NCBI GenBank assembly: GCA_900318555.1
Contig: ONKX01000001.1
Coordinates: 50,815-114,814, forward strand
Length of the DNA: 64,000 nucleotides
DNA from: an uncultured Prevotellaceae bacterium
Lineage (GTDB): Bacteria; Bacteroidota; Bacteroidia; Bacteroidales; Bacteroidaceae
Direction of reading: 5' to 3'
The notes beneath the pieces were generated by a model. It did no database searches and was not told the origin of the DNA. It saw only the letters and a list, made by a program, of their open reading frames with translations. The position numbers were made by a program, and so were the translations under genes. Numbering within the stretch: the first letter of the stretch is position 1; each line of letters opens with the position of its first letter. This document shows, one piece after another, positions 1-8,577 of this stretch.

Positions 1-75
1 GACGCCATGAGTCAGGGACTCCTCGAAACACTCAAACGGCAGGGCTTCCTGCCTTGGACCGTCAGAGGCTATTAA
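1..75 (+). CDS. 3' end of an unidentified gene (partial)
   Basis: An open frame enters from the left edge and stops at TAA (73-75). The last 24 residues end in QGFLPWTVRGY. Only the C-terminus is visible, so no family can be assigned. The stop overlaps the stop of the convergent hexuronate transporter by 4 bases (shared TTAA), so the two genes end on each other with no room for a separate terminator. Confidence 0.5.
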   Translation, partial: DAMSQGLLETLKRQGFLPWTVRGY

Positions 76-1520
76 TCAATCTCAATGGGCTTGTACTTAG
101 GAACAAGGGCCTTCATGATACACCAGCCGATGAGGTAAGCTACGGCGCAGATGCAGAATACAACCATATAGGCTGCGGGCTTGCCCTCGAAACCGAAGAA
201 CTGGAAGTTTGCACCCTGAGCAGCAGCCCAGTCGAAGAACTTTCCAGAGCCGAGGTTGATACTCATCGAGCCGATACCACCAGCCATCGTGCCCAGACCT
301 ACAATTGTTCCAATGGTAGATTTGGGGAACATGTCACCAATGGTTGAGAACAGGTTGGCACTCCAAGCCTGATGACCAGCGCCGAGCAGACCAATCAGGA
401 TAGCAGGCCACCAAGCGCTATAGGCTCCCATAGGCTGAGCAAAAAGACCCAGCACGGGGAAGCAGGCAAAGATGAACATGGCGCGCATACGGCCCAGATA
501 GGGATTCATGCCCTTCTTGTCAACGAAATATGTCGGCAGATAGCCACCACCGATAGACAAGATGGTCACGATGGCATAGAGCGTAAAGATAAGCGCAATA
601 CCCATAGCCGAGTCGGAGGTATAGCCATACTGGTCAGAGAAATATGCTGGTGCCCAGAACAGAAAGAACCACCAAACGCCATCGGTCATAAACTTACCCA
701 CGAGGAACGACCACGTCTGTTTGTAGGTAAAGCACTGGAAGAACGGAATAGTCTTCTCCTCCTTCATATTGTCGCGATCCTGAGCCTCAGCGAGGTCGTT
801 GTCCTGCTCAATATAGTTAAGCTCGGCCTGATTGACACGTGGATTCTTGGCGGGTTTGTCGTAAAGCCAAGCCCACAGGCCCATCCAGATGAAGCCCAGT
901 GCACCGATGATGATGAACGCCATCTCCCAACCCCAGGCACGAGCCAGCAAGGGAATGGTAGCGGGAGCAGCAAGAGCACCGACAGAGGCACCGCTGTTGA
1001 AGATGGAGGTAGAGAAAGCACGGTCCTTCTTAGGGAAGTATTCTGCCGTAGCCTTGATAGCAGCAGGGAAGTTACCTGCCTCACCGACAGCCAGAATCAG
1101 ACGACACGAGAGGAACAGCCATACGGAAATGGTAGCGATGGCCACAGCGGCATCACCCGTGAGTTGTCCGAGCTGAGCAACAGAGTCGTAGCCCTCAACG
1201 GTCATTGCCACCCAGCCGCAACCAGCGTGAAGCACGGCACCCAACGACCATACGAAGATGGCGATGAGGTAACCTTTCTTGGTGCCCATCCAGTCGATGA
1301 ACTTACCAGCGAAGAGGTTGGCAATGGCATAGAACAGCGAGAACATACCGGTAATCGTACCGTAGTCACCGTCCGTCCAGTGGAACTCTGGAGCGATGAA
1401 GTCTTTCCAAGTGAGTGACAGAACCTGACGGTCCATATAGTTAATGGTCGTTGCCAAGAACAGCAGCGCACAAATAACCCAACGGAAGTTGGACATCTTG
1501 GTAGTTTGAATTGGAGTCAT
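72..1520 (-). CDS. MFS hexuronate transporter (ExuT/UxuT-like, ACS family)
   Basis: A 482-aa polytopic inner-membrane protein. It begins with a cytoplasmic MTPIQTTKMSNFRW and then a first helix containing INYMDRQVLS, a signature typical of the anion:cation symporter branch of the major facilitator superfamily. Further helices follow to the C-terminus. The family imports glucuronate, galacturonate or related uronates with protons. It is the third gene of a minus-strand operon behind an EIIC-GAT permease and kduI, which supports uptake of uronates from pectin or glycosaminoglycans. The start ATG (1518-1520) lies 43 bp after the kduI stop. The exact sugar cannot be read from sequence. Confidence 0.85.
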   Translation of the reverse strand: MTPIQTTKMSNFRWVICALLFLATTINYMDRQVLSLTWKDFIAPEFHWTDGDYGTITGMFSLFYAIANLFAGKFIDWMGTKKGYLIAIFVWSLGAVLHAGCGWVAMTVEGYDSVAQLGQLTGDAAVAIATISVWLFLSCRLILAVGEAGNFPAAIKATAEYFPKKDRAFSTSIFNSGASVGALAAPATIPLLARAWGWEMAFIIIGALGFIWMGLWAWLYDKPAKNPRVNQAELNYIEQDNDLAEAQDRDNMKEEKTIPFFQCFTYKQTWSFLVGKFMTDGVWWFFLFWAPAYFSDQYGYTSDSAMGIALIFTLYAIVTILSIGGGYLPTYFVDKKGMNPYLGRMRAMFIFACFPVLGLFAQPMGAYSAWWPAILIGLLGAGHQAWSANLFSTIGDMFPKSTIGTIVGLGTMAGGIGSMSINLGSGKFFDWAAAQGANFQFFGFEGKPAAYMVVFCICAVAYLIGWCIMKALVPKYKPIEID

Positions 1521-1563
1521 TGTTATTTCGTTTTTACGTTATTTCATTATGCTGACATCTCCA

Positions 1564-2571
1564 TCATCGGATGTCAATGACGGGGATGTTGTCCTTGTCG
1601 TTGTAATAGAGGTTCTCGCCAGCCATACCCCAGATGAAGGTATAGTAATAGGTGCCGGCAGCAGCGTGCATCGACCACTCAGGCGACATGATGGCCTGCT
1701 CGTTGTGGAGCCAAACGTTACGGCTCTCCTGAGGCTGTCCCATCACGTGAGAAATGGTCTGTCCGTCAGGCAGATTGAAGTAATAGTAAGCCTCGATACG
1801 ACGACCATGAGTGTGAGGAGGCATCGTATTCCAAACAGCACCGGGATTGAGCTGGGTCAAACCAAGCTGCAACTGGCAGGGACCTTCCTCCAATACGTCG
1901 TTCACGATGAGCTTATAGACGGTGCGGTTGTTGGCTTCCTCGACGGTTCCCACAGGTCCCCAGACAGCAGCCTTCAGCGAACCCTTACGTCCGTCGAGGG
2001 TAATCCACTGGGTCTTGTAATGCTGGTGAGCGGTAGCACTATTGAGATAGAACTTGGCAGGTTTCGAGGCATCCTTCGAGCGGAATTCGACAGACTTGTT
2101 GACGTCCTTATCCTTACCGATATGGCCACGACCGATGTAAAGAGCCTCCTTGGGAGAAAGCGCATATTCCTTACCATCAACAATGACCCAACCGTCGCCC
2201 TCGCCACAGTTGACGACGCCTAGCTCACGGTTGTACATAAAATACTTCTCCTTGATGGTATTATCCACGTCAAGACCGAGTTCCCAGAAATTTTCGAGCT
2301 TCAGGGTCTTGTTGACAGGCATAGCGCCACCAAAGATAAAACGGTCGTAATGACTGTAGGTCAGCAGGATAGAGTCGGCAGTCATCACCTTCTCCATAAC
2401 GAAACGCTCGCGAAGCAACTTCGTGTCGTAGTGCTTCACATCTTCAGGATGGCAGGCCGTCTGGAATTTCACATGCTGTGCGCCTACAAACCTGTCGGCT
2501 TCCTGTGCGTTTGCAACAGAAAGCGAGAGGGCAATAGCCCCTGCAATCGTAAGAATTGTTTTCTTCATCAT
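1564..2571 (-). CDS. kduI: 5-dehydro-4-deoxy-D-glucuronate isomerase (KduI) with an N-terminal signal peptide
   Basis: 335 aa. KduI converts 5-keto-4-deoxyuronate (from unsaturated uronides) to 3-deoxy-D-glycero-2,5-hexodiulosonate. The cupin metal site is visible as [15 protein letters not shown] (residues ~248-262, H-x-H and E) with a later His in SMHAAAG (~300). The homologous core starts near residue 40 ([12 protein letters not shown]). Ahead of it is an extra Lys-Lys/hydrophobic stretch ending VANAQEA, which looks like a Sec signal peptide. The family is normally cytoplasmic and about 278 aa, so this copy is probably exported to the periplasm. It sits 12 bp after the EIIC gene in one operon. 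Confidence 0.88.
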   Translation of the reverse strand: MMKKTILTIAGAIALSLSVANAQEADRFVGAQHVKFQTACHPEDVKHYDTKLLRERFVMEKVMTADSILLTYSHYDRFIFGGAMPVNKTLKLENFWELGLDVDNTIKEKYFMYNRELGVVNCGEGDGWVIVDGKEYALSPKEALYIGRGHIGKDKDVNKSVEFRSKDASKPAKFYLNSATAHQHYKTQWITLDGRKGSLKAAVWGPVGTVEEANNRTVYKLIVNDVLEEGPCQLQLGLTQLNPGAVWNTMPPHTHGRRIEAYYYFNLPDGQTISHVMGQPQESRNVWLHNEQAIMSPEWSMHAAAGTYYYTFIWGMAGENLYYNDKDNIPVIDIR

Positions 2572-2583
2572 CTATTATTTTAG

Positions 2584-3957
2584 TTATTCATTTTTACTTT
2601 TCGCTTCATCTGCCACAATACGCTGGCGGTTAATCCACATCATCACCAATGTGATAATGGTGAGCACGCCCATACCTACATAGGCCAGATTATTCACACA
2701 CTTGTAGATGACCCAACCGAAAAGCGAACTGGCAAAGTCGAGGGCACCAGCCTGGAAACCCTCAGGAATCTTCGCTGCAGGATCCTGCGTCTGGGCATAG
2801 ACCGTCTGGGCAGCCTGCGTGAAAGCTGGAGCCATATCAGTGACAAACCACAGACCTATACCGACAGCTACGATACCAACTATCAATGTCTTGACCACAT
2901 TACCCTTCGTATAGGGTAACACCATCACAAACACATAGAACATACCAGCCAGCGAAGCCAGCGGCAGGAACTCGTTGCCAGGCAGTGCCACAGCCATCAG
3001 CAGGGCAAGAGGAATCAGTATCAGCGATGCCACCAGTGTTGTCGGATGACCAATGACCAATGCGGGCGACATGCCGATATACACCTTCTTGCCTGCCCAC
3101 TTCTTCTGCACCACCTCCTGCGTCTTCTCAGCAATCGGCTTTAGACCGTCGATAAAGAGTTTCGTGATACGTGGGATCAACTCCATCACAGCACCCATCG
3201 TCACACCAAGGAAGAGCACCTTCTTGATATCCAACTGCGCCACAGCACCAATCAAGGCACCTACAATGACACCGAGCACAATAGGTTCACCCAGCACACC
3301 GAACTTCCGCTTCAGTCCTTCTGCGTCAATATCAAGCTTCGAGAAACCAGGAATTTTGTCGAGCAACCAATTAATGCCAATGGCAAAAGCCGTAAAACTC
3401 TGACAGAAAGGCTGGGGAATGGAGATTCCATCCATATCGTCGTAATAGCTTTGGAACTTCGAAGCTGTCAGGTCGGCCATCACCAACGTGTTGATATAGC
3501 ATACGATAGCGGCAAAATAGCCCCATGCCAACGACTGGTCCATCACGAAATAAGCAACCGCGCCAATGAAGGCGAAATGCCAGTAGTTCCACAGGTCGAT
3601 GTTCACCGTGCGCGTACATTTAGTAATAAGCATCAGGAAGTTCACGCCCAGGCAGATGGGGATAATCAGCGCTCCCACAGCGGTGTTGTAGGCAACAGCA
3701 GCGGCAGCTGGCCAACCCATGTCAAACACGCCGAGCTGTAAGTCATACAAACGAGAGATTTCCGACAACGGATTGCCGAAATTATTGGTCAACAGGGCGG
3801 TCACAATACCGAGTCCGACAAAACCGACGCCCACATAGAGTCCTGATTTCAACGATTTTCCGAACTTCATGCCGATACAGAGGCCAATGATGGTAAACAG
3901 GATTGGCATCATGACCGAAGCGCCCAGACTAATAATGTAACTAAAAACTTGTTCCAT
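2584..3957 (-). CDS. PTS EIIC-GAT-type permease (galactitol IIC-like), orphan
   Basis: A 457-aa integral membrane protein matching the EIIC-GAT (GatC/SgcC) family. It starts with MEQVFSYIISLGASVMMPILFTIIGL and includes the conserved loop motif GMSPALVIGHPTT. In proteobacteria and firmicutes this subunit works with IIA and IIB phospho-carriers, but none is encoded nearby, and Bacteroidetes generally lack a full sugar PTS. It is the first gene of the uronate operon (EIIC, kduI, MFS), so it may act as a PTS-independent transporter of a uronate or related compound. The promoter and start are given separately. Confidence 0.85.
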   Translation of the reverse strand: MEQVFSYIISLGASVMMPILFTIIGLCIGMKFGKSLKSGLYVGVGFVGLGIVTALLTNNFGNPLSEISRLYDLQLGVFDMGWPAAAAVAYNTAVGALIIPICLGVNFLMLITKCTRTVNIDLWNYWHFAFIGAVAYFVMDQSLAWGYFAAIVCYINTLVMADLTASKFQSYYDDMDGISIPQPFCQSFTAFAIGINWLLDKIPGFSKLDIDAEGLKRKFGVLGEPIVLGVIVGALIGAVAQLDIKKVLFLGVTMGAVMELIPRITKLFIDGLKPIAEKTQEVVQKKWAGKKVYIGMSPALVIGHPTTLVASLILIPLALLMAVALPGNEFLPLASLAGMFYVFVMVLPYTKGNVVKTLIVGIVAVGIGLWFVTDMAPAFTQAAQTVYAQTQDPAAKIPEGFQAGALDFASSLFGWVIYKCVNNLAYVGMGVLTIITLVMMWINRQRIVADEAKSKNE

Positions 3958-4005
3958 TGCTTGAATTATCGATAATTTTGTTTTGTTTTAGTATAAAAGA
4001 CGTTG

Positions 4006-4037
4006 CAAAGTTACAAAAAAAATGGCGAAATGTGCAA
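4006..4037 (-). promoter_or_regulatory. Promoter of the uronate operon
   Basis: On the minus strand TAACTTTG (4006-4013) matches the Bacteroidetes -7 consensus TAnnTTTG. A TTGC (4034-4037) lies 20 nt upstream as a near-match to the -33 TTTG. The expected start is around 4000, about 43 nt before the EIIC ATG. Confidence 0.7.
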
Positions 4038-4047
4038 CATTTTCGCC
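4014..4047 (-). terminator. Rho-independent terminator of the M6 protease gene
   Basis: Minus-strand hairpin with arms TGGCGAAA and TTTCGCCA (extendable through ATGT/ACAT with one bulge), followed directly by eight T. It overlaps the promoter of the next operon and separates the two units. Confidence 0.8.
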
Positions 4048-4083
4048 ACTTTTTCTTACTAAATCGTTAACGTAAATTATTTT

Positions 4084-6630
4084 TTACTTGTTCAATACAA
4101 CCCGACCGTTACGAATAACCAGGCCTTTATATTGCTGGTCAACACGCTGACCGTTCAGATTGTAGATGTCAACACTTCCCTCATCCATCTTCCATCTCAC
4201 CTCATTGATAGCCGTCGGAGCTTCAACCTCGACAGGTGACGCCATTAAATATAGTTCATCAATAATCTCTCCGCTCACTACATCAGTGCCGTAGATACAC
4301 GTTACGTCAAAATATTTACCGTCATAGTCGGAAGGAACCTTGATGTTCTTCAGATTGAACTTGTTCCACACACGGGCACACTTGTCGTCACTGACAGCAT
4401 ATACACCACCATCCTTCACAAGCTGAACAGTCTTAACAACAAGATAATCTGAATAATCCGCCTCCGTCAAATCTTCAAACTGCACTTCGCGGGGCTGAAC
4501 ATCAAAACCAGACTGGATGTCAAGGGAATATGAGTTGGTTACATCGGGAATTCCTACCACCTGCATCATATTGTTTTCCACATCATACTTAACAAAGACG
4601 AGACCCGTCATAACATCACCCTCCTTCAGATTAAGACCAGTATTCTTAAACATAATATTGCCCTTAGCATCTCGTACGTAAGCAATATTACCTGAAGTTG
4701 TCACATACAACACCTCAGCATCTTCAAGTTGCAATAATACTTCTTCGCCCGGGCTCAACTCCTTTAAATCATCAACATCAACAGAGTTGACATTCTCGAC
4801 GATAACCTTGCACGTCGCCTTCAGCCCACTGTTACTTTCGGCAGTAATGGTACATGTTCCTTCAGCAATGCCCTTTACCTTTCCGTCTTTATCAACGGTA
4901 GCAATACTCTCATCGCTAGATGTCCAAGTCAGCTGATAGATGGCATAATCCGGCTCAGCAATAGTTTCCAACTGGGCAACAAGTCCTACGCCAACAGTTA
5001 ATGATTCAGGCAGAGAGAGTTCCCTTAATACATAGATATCCTCTGTGTCGAATGTAATGACACCGTTTGTCATCTGGATATCTTTCAATCCCCATCGGGT
5101 TGCCTTACCACTCCACGTTTTCAGATTGGCAGGAGTTGTATTGGCATTCAGCATCCTCACTTTGCGCGTTCCCGGAAAAACATCAGCAGCCGAACCACTA
5201 GAATTCTTTCCACCAGCACGTACCACTTCGTAGTAATTATGATCAGGGTTAGCATTAACGGTATTACTATACCAAACACCACTATTAGTCTTATCTACCC
5301 TGTGAACCAACATGCCACTTCCAGGCAGATACTTGTCCCATTTAAAGGCGTTCTTCTGGCGATTTTCAAACAAGAAGAATTCATTGTTTACGGGTGAATC
5401 GATACGGAAACCCGTAAAACTGCTAAATAGGGGCTCTAACGTATAGCTACCCTCCGCCGTTATTTTCTCAGGATTGTCACAGAAACCAACGGAATAGCGC
5501 TCATAGAGAGAATATCCCACAGGAGTGTCTCCATTGTCCGCATAACAGCCGGCAGCCATCACCGACCAGATGCCTGGGTCGTTGCTTTGACCGCCACCCT
5601 TCTCGTAATCACTATCATAGAAGTCAGGCAATCCCAACACATGGCTGAACTCATGACAAATAGTACCTATACCGTCGATTCGAATCGTCGAGGGACGAGT
5701 CGTATAGCCCAACAACTCTGTAGAGCTGGCATAGTCCCGTATATTGACATTATCTCTCTTAAGTCCCCAAAAACTACTACGATGGGGCCACCAAAGATCT
5801 TCGTTGTTGCCGTTATAGTTGGCACCATTGCCGGCAACTATGAAATAAACCAAATCAACATTTCCGTCGCCATCGCCATCGTAATCTTTGAAATTGATAT
5901 TACCGACAACATCGGCAGAGTCGATAGCCGCTTTCAATATCTGGCCAATTTTATTCTCCTTATTTATATTGCAATCATATTGGCTGAATTTCACCTTGTA
6001 GGGGCCAACAATGTCGAATTGAGGCTGGAACTTGCCACCAGAATTGTCCGAAAAATAGTCGCGCACACTACCCGTAAGCGTCAAATTATCAAAGCCCGTA
6101 TAGCCTTCCATATTGACCATATCGTTCATTATCTCTGAGTAGTCTTCGCGCGAAAAGCCTTTGTCGTCAAACTCAAGGAGGATAATCAATCCCCTGAAGT
6201 TACTATAATTGGTAGCACGATTCCCCTGCGCACGACGACCGGCAAGGATTTCTTGCTGGCGCTGTTGCACCAATTGGCGCTCCCGTACCAAACGTTCAGA
6301 CATATCAGGAGCCTGATACTTCTTGACAGCTGACAGATAGGCCTGCTCAGAAACTGTACGTTCGGCCTCATCGTGAGCCACTAAGGCCGAAGGCTGCAAT
6401 TGTCCGTTCTTTTTCTCAGCATAGACATAATAGCCTTTTTGATTCTTTACAACGGAATAGCCATCGGCTGTCGTCTGGAAATGCTGCCACTCGTCACCTA
6501 CCAGTCTCAGGGTCACAAAACTGCCGTCAGGCTGTTGCACCTTTATGGTTCCAGGATGAGCCGGAACTGCCTTCATGTTGCATACGCACATCAGCAACAC
6601 AACTATAAGCAAATAAAAATTCTTATTCAT
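4084..6630 (-). CDS. Secreted M6-family metalloprotease with Big_2 domain and C-terminal NGR motif
   Basis: 848 aa from the ATG at 6628-6630. A longer open frame exists, but the promoter at 6652-6682 lies inside it and the residues at 6630 begin a clear signal peptide (MNKNFYLLIVVLLMCVC). The M6 (immune-inhibitor-A-like) zinc site is HEFSH at residues 326-330 followed by VLGLPDFYD. A bacterial Ig-like (Big_2) domain spans about 535-613. The last residues, with YNLNGQRV and KGLVIRNGR, match a C-terminal motif found in three other secreted proteins here. It is likely an exported protein-degrading enzyme. It lies downstream of a SusCD locus that carries a second metallohydrolase, but has its own promoter. 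Confidence 0.88.
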   Translation of the reverse strand: MNKNFYLLIVVLLMCVCNMKAVPAHPGTIKVQQPDGSFVTLRLVGDEWQHFQTTADGYSVVKNQKGYYVYAEKKNGQLQPSALVAHDEAERTVSEQAYLSAVKKYQAPDMSERLVRERQLVQQRQQEILAGRRAQGNRATNYSNFRGLIILLEFDDKGFSREDYSEIMNDMVNMEGYTGFDNLTLTGSVRDYFSDNSGGKFQPQFDIVGPYKVKFSQYDCNINKENKIGQILKAAIDSADVVGNINFKDYDGDGDGNVDLVYFIVAGNGANYNGNNEDLWWPHRSSFWGLKRDNVNIRDYASSTELLGYTTRPSTIRIDGIGTICHEFSHVLGLPDFYDSDYEKGGGQSNDPGIWSVMAAGCYADNGDTPVGYSLYERYSVGFCDNPEKITAEGSYTLEPLFSSFTGFRIDSPVNNEFFLFENRQKNAFKWDKYLPGSGMLVHRVDKTNSGVWYSNTVNANPDHNYYEVVRAGGKNSSGSAADVFPGTRKVRMLNANTTPANLKTWSGKATRWGLKDIQMTNGVITFDTEDIYVLRELSLPESLTVGVGLVAQLETIAEPDYAIYQLTWTSSDESIATVDKDGKVKGIAEGTCTITAESNSGLKATCKVIVENVNSVDVDDLKELSPGEEVLLQLEDAEVLYVTTSGNIAYVRDAKGNIMFKNTGLNLKEGDVMTGLVFVKYDVENNMMQVVGIPDVTNSYSLDIQSGFDVQPREVQFEDLTEADYSDYLVVKTVQLVKDGGVYAVSDDKCARVWNKFNLKNIKVPSDYDGKYFDVTCIYGTDVVSGEIIDELYLMASPVEVEAPTAINEVRWKMDEGSVDIYNLNGQRVDQQYKGLVIRNGRVVLNK

Positions 6631-6651
6631 TGGATAGTACAAATTTGACTG

Positions 6652-6682
6652 CAAAGGTACGAATAAATATGCAAACCGCAAA
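6652..6682 (-). promoter_or_regulatory. Promoter of the M6 protease gene
   Basis: Minus-strand TACCTTTG (6652-6659) preceded by TTTG (6679-6682) with a 19-nt spacer, a full match to the Bacteroidetes sigma-ABfr promoter. It fixes the translation start at 6630. Confidence 0.8.
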
Positions 6683-6702
6683 ACATTTCTGGAGAAAATA
6701 AA

Positions 6703-6752
6703 ATTACTCCGTACGAAATTATAATTACTCCAAAAGTAATTTCGATTACTCC
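6703..6752. repeat. Three ATTACTCC direct repeats at exact 21-bp spacing upstream of the M6 promoter
   Basis: ATTACTCC occurs at 6703-6710, 6724-6731 and 6745-6752, each 21 bp (two helical turns) apart. The array lies just upstream of the -33 box of the protease promoter, the position of an activator-binding array. LytTR-type regulators bind direct repeats with similar spacing, but the regulator here is unknown. Confidence 0.6.
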
Positions 6753-6780
6753 GGAAGTATTGGACCGGTCCGTACATTGA

Positions 6781-6816
6781 AAAGAACATCGGGAGGAGCC
6801 AACGCCCCTCCCGATG
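6781..6816 (-). terminator. Rho-independent terminator of the SusCD operon
   Basis: A near-perfect minus-strand hairpin with arms CATCGGGAGG and CCTCCCGATG, followed by TTCTTTT. It lies 26 bp after the stop of the last gene of the SusC-led operon and insulates the M6 gene. Confidence 0.8.
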
Positions 6817-6841
6817 GATAGATGTATAAATAATTAGGAGA

Positions 6842-8551
6842 TTACTTATTCATAAACTTACGGCCGTTCTTGATGACGAGGCCCTTGAAGTCTGCGCCAA
6901 CCTTCTGTCCAGACATATTAAATGTAGAACCGACAAACTTGCCATCAGCATCAAACTTAATAGCCTTTACACCAGAACCACCTTCATCGCCCTGAATAAT
7001 GTAAATGGGCTCATTACTCTTTGCACCCAATATACTGCTAATTGAAACCGTAGCTGAACGTCCTGTCACACCCTCTGGAAGAGGTTCAACCGTAAACCAT
7101 ACCATGTGCAAACCACGTATACTGCCATCGCTTGATTCATACTCATAGTATGTAGGATCTATCTTCACGTCGGCCCAATCAGGAATACCCTCAAACTCGT
7201 AATAGCCAGCATCCTCATAGTTATCGCCATCCTCTATAAAGAACGGATAATTTGTCCAAACATATGCAGGATAGCTTTTACCTTCTATAGGCGCAGATTC
7301 CGTGTCGCCACCTTCAACAGGAGCAATCTGACGATTCGAATCATCATCTGTTTCAACCTTGATGGCATCCATTTCGCCATAGAAATGGAAGGCCATATTA
7401 TAGCAATACTTACCGCTAGAACCATTTCCAAAATATGAAAGGCCATTGGGATTAGTCATATCGATGCGATTACCATCAGCATCAAAAGGCAATATATATG
7501 TTGGAGTAGCCCAAGTATTCCACTCTTCCTCATGGTCACCCTGATCGCCAAAATAGAAACGACAATCATATTCTAATGTCGGACTCTCAGTTCCTTCAAT
7601 AGTAATAGCGAATTCATCATCAATCAAAAGGGGAATAACCTCCTCGGTACCAAAATCGTCGATAGTAGTATATGCAAAAGTCAAATCTCCAGGATAACGA
7701 GTTGTACCTGTGATTGGCTCATCTGACATATTAGCTTCAACGCACTTCATTTCACCAATTTTTTCACCAACGGTACGATAAGTCTTACCATTCACCTCGA
7801 TTCTTTCAACCTTATTGAACACTAATGTCAAGTAATCACCTGTAAATTTAGGAGAATTTGAATGTGCCCAAAGAACGACCTCATGCAATGTCAGAGGAGC
7901 AGCTGGTTTCTCAAAATACTGACGGAATTGAGGATAGAAAGTCTCAGCAGTACCATCGCCGTCAAAATCGAATGAATCAGCACCTGTCTGGAAAGCTGAC
8001 GCACCATCTGAAAATCCATAATACCGATGAATTTTCACATAGTCAAAGGGGTGTAAAGTCTGAACGGCTGAGTCCATCGTCAGGATGTAATCAGACACCT
8101 GATACGCAATTTCATTTGCAGTATAAACAGGGCAATAGCCTACGTAACCTTTATCAATCTTGTCCCATTCAAAAATCAGATTATTCTCTTCAACATAATT
8201 CTCCAGGTCACTTGAACCAAGTGTCCATTTACCTGTAAGATCTTCACTGACATTAGTGAATTTCAATTCAGTGAAAGGAGGAACTACAAGATACTCAAAG
8301 GTACCGGAACTGCCATTACCAGAGACCCAATATGTTCCTGCAGGACGAGCATAGTAGACACCGTCAGCTGCAGATCTTCTATTAACTCTGGCAAATTCTC
8401 CATCCAAACTTACCTGATTTTTAACAGGAGCAGTAATTTGCTGATAATCAGCAACTCTCTTGCTTACTTTTTCCACTGTTGCAGCTTGTTTCTGAGCAAA
8501 GCCGGCAGTTGTTACGACTAACGCAACTAATGATAGTAAAAATTTTTTCAT
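6842..8551 (-). CDS. Secreted protein with BACON-like region and C-terminal NGRK motif
   Basis: 569 aa with a signal peptide (MKKFLLSLVALVVTTAGFA). The middle is acidic and rich in Tyr, Asp and Gly. A region near residues 455-530, with IPDWADVKIDP and later ATVSIS and YIIQGD, resembles a BACON/Ig-like domain. The last 30 residues contain FNMSGQKV and KGLVIKNGRKF, the same motif as the M6 protease. It is the last gene of the SusCD operon, 26 bp after the DUF4302 gene. No catalytic motif is visible. It is probably a surface or exported binding protein for the locus substrate; function unknown. Confidence 0.75.
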   Translation of the reverse strand: MKKFLLSLVALVVTTAGFAQKQAATVEKVSKRVADYQQITAPVKNQVSLDGEFARVNRRSAADGVYYARPAGTYWVSGNGSSGTFEYLVVPPFTELKFTNVSEDLTGKWTLGSSDLENYVEENNLIFEWDKIDKGYVGYCPVYTANEIAYQVSDYILTMDSAVQTLHPFDYVKIHRYYGFSDGASAFQTGADSFDFDGDGTAETFYPQFRQYFEKPAAPLTLHEVVLWAHSNSPKFTGDYLTLVFNKVERIEVNGKTYRTVGEKIGEMKCVEANMSDEPITGTTRYPGDLTFAYTTIDDFGTEEVIPLLIDDEFAITIEGTESPTLEYDCRFYFGDQGDHEEEWNTWATPTYILPFDADGNRIDMTNPNGLSYFGNGSSGKYCYNMAFHFYGEMDAIKVETDDDSNRQIAPVEGGDTESAPIEGKSYPAYVWTNYPFFIEDGDNYEDAGYYEFEGIPDWADVKIDPTYYEYESSDGSIRGLHMVWFTVEPLPEGVTGRSATVSISSILGAKSNEPIYIIQGDEGGSGVKAIKFDADGKFVGSTFNMSGQKVGADFKGLVIKNGRKFMNK

Positions 8552-8577
8552 AACATTAAGTTTTAAATATTAGTAAA

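Noticed and set aside
372-1418. Long plus-strand open frame (348 aa)
   Set aside because: It is antisense to the MFS transporter, has protein composition unlike any family (His/Arg/Glu-rich), and no start signals.
6631-6789. N-terminal extension of the M6 protease
   Set aside because: It contains the promoter and the repeat array, and the signal peptide starts at 6630.
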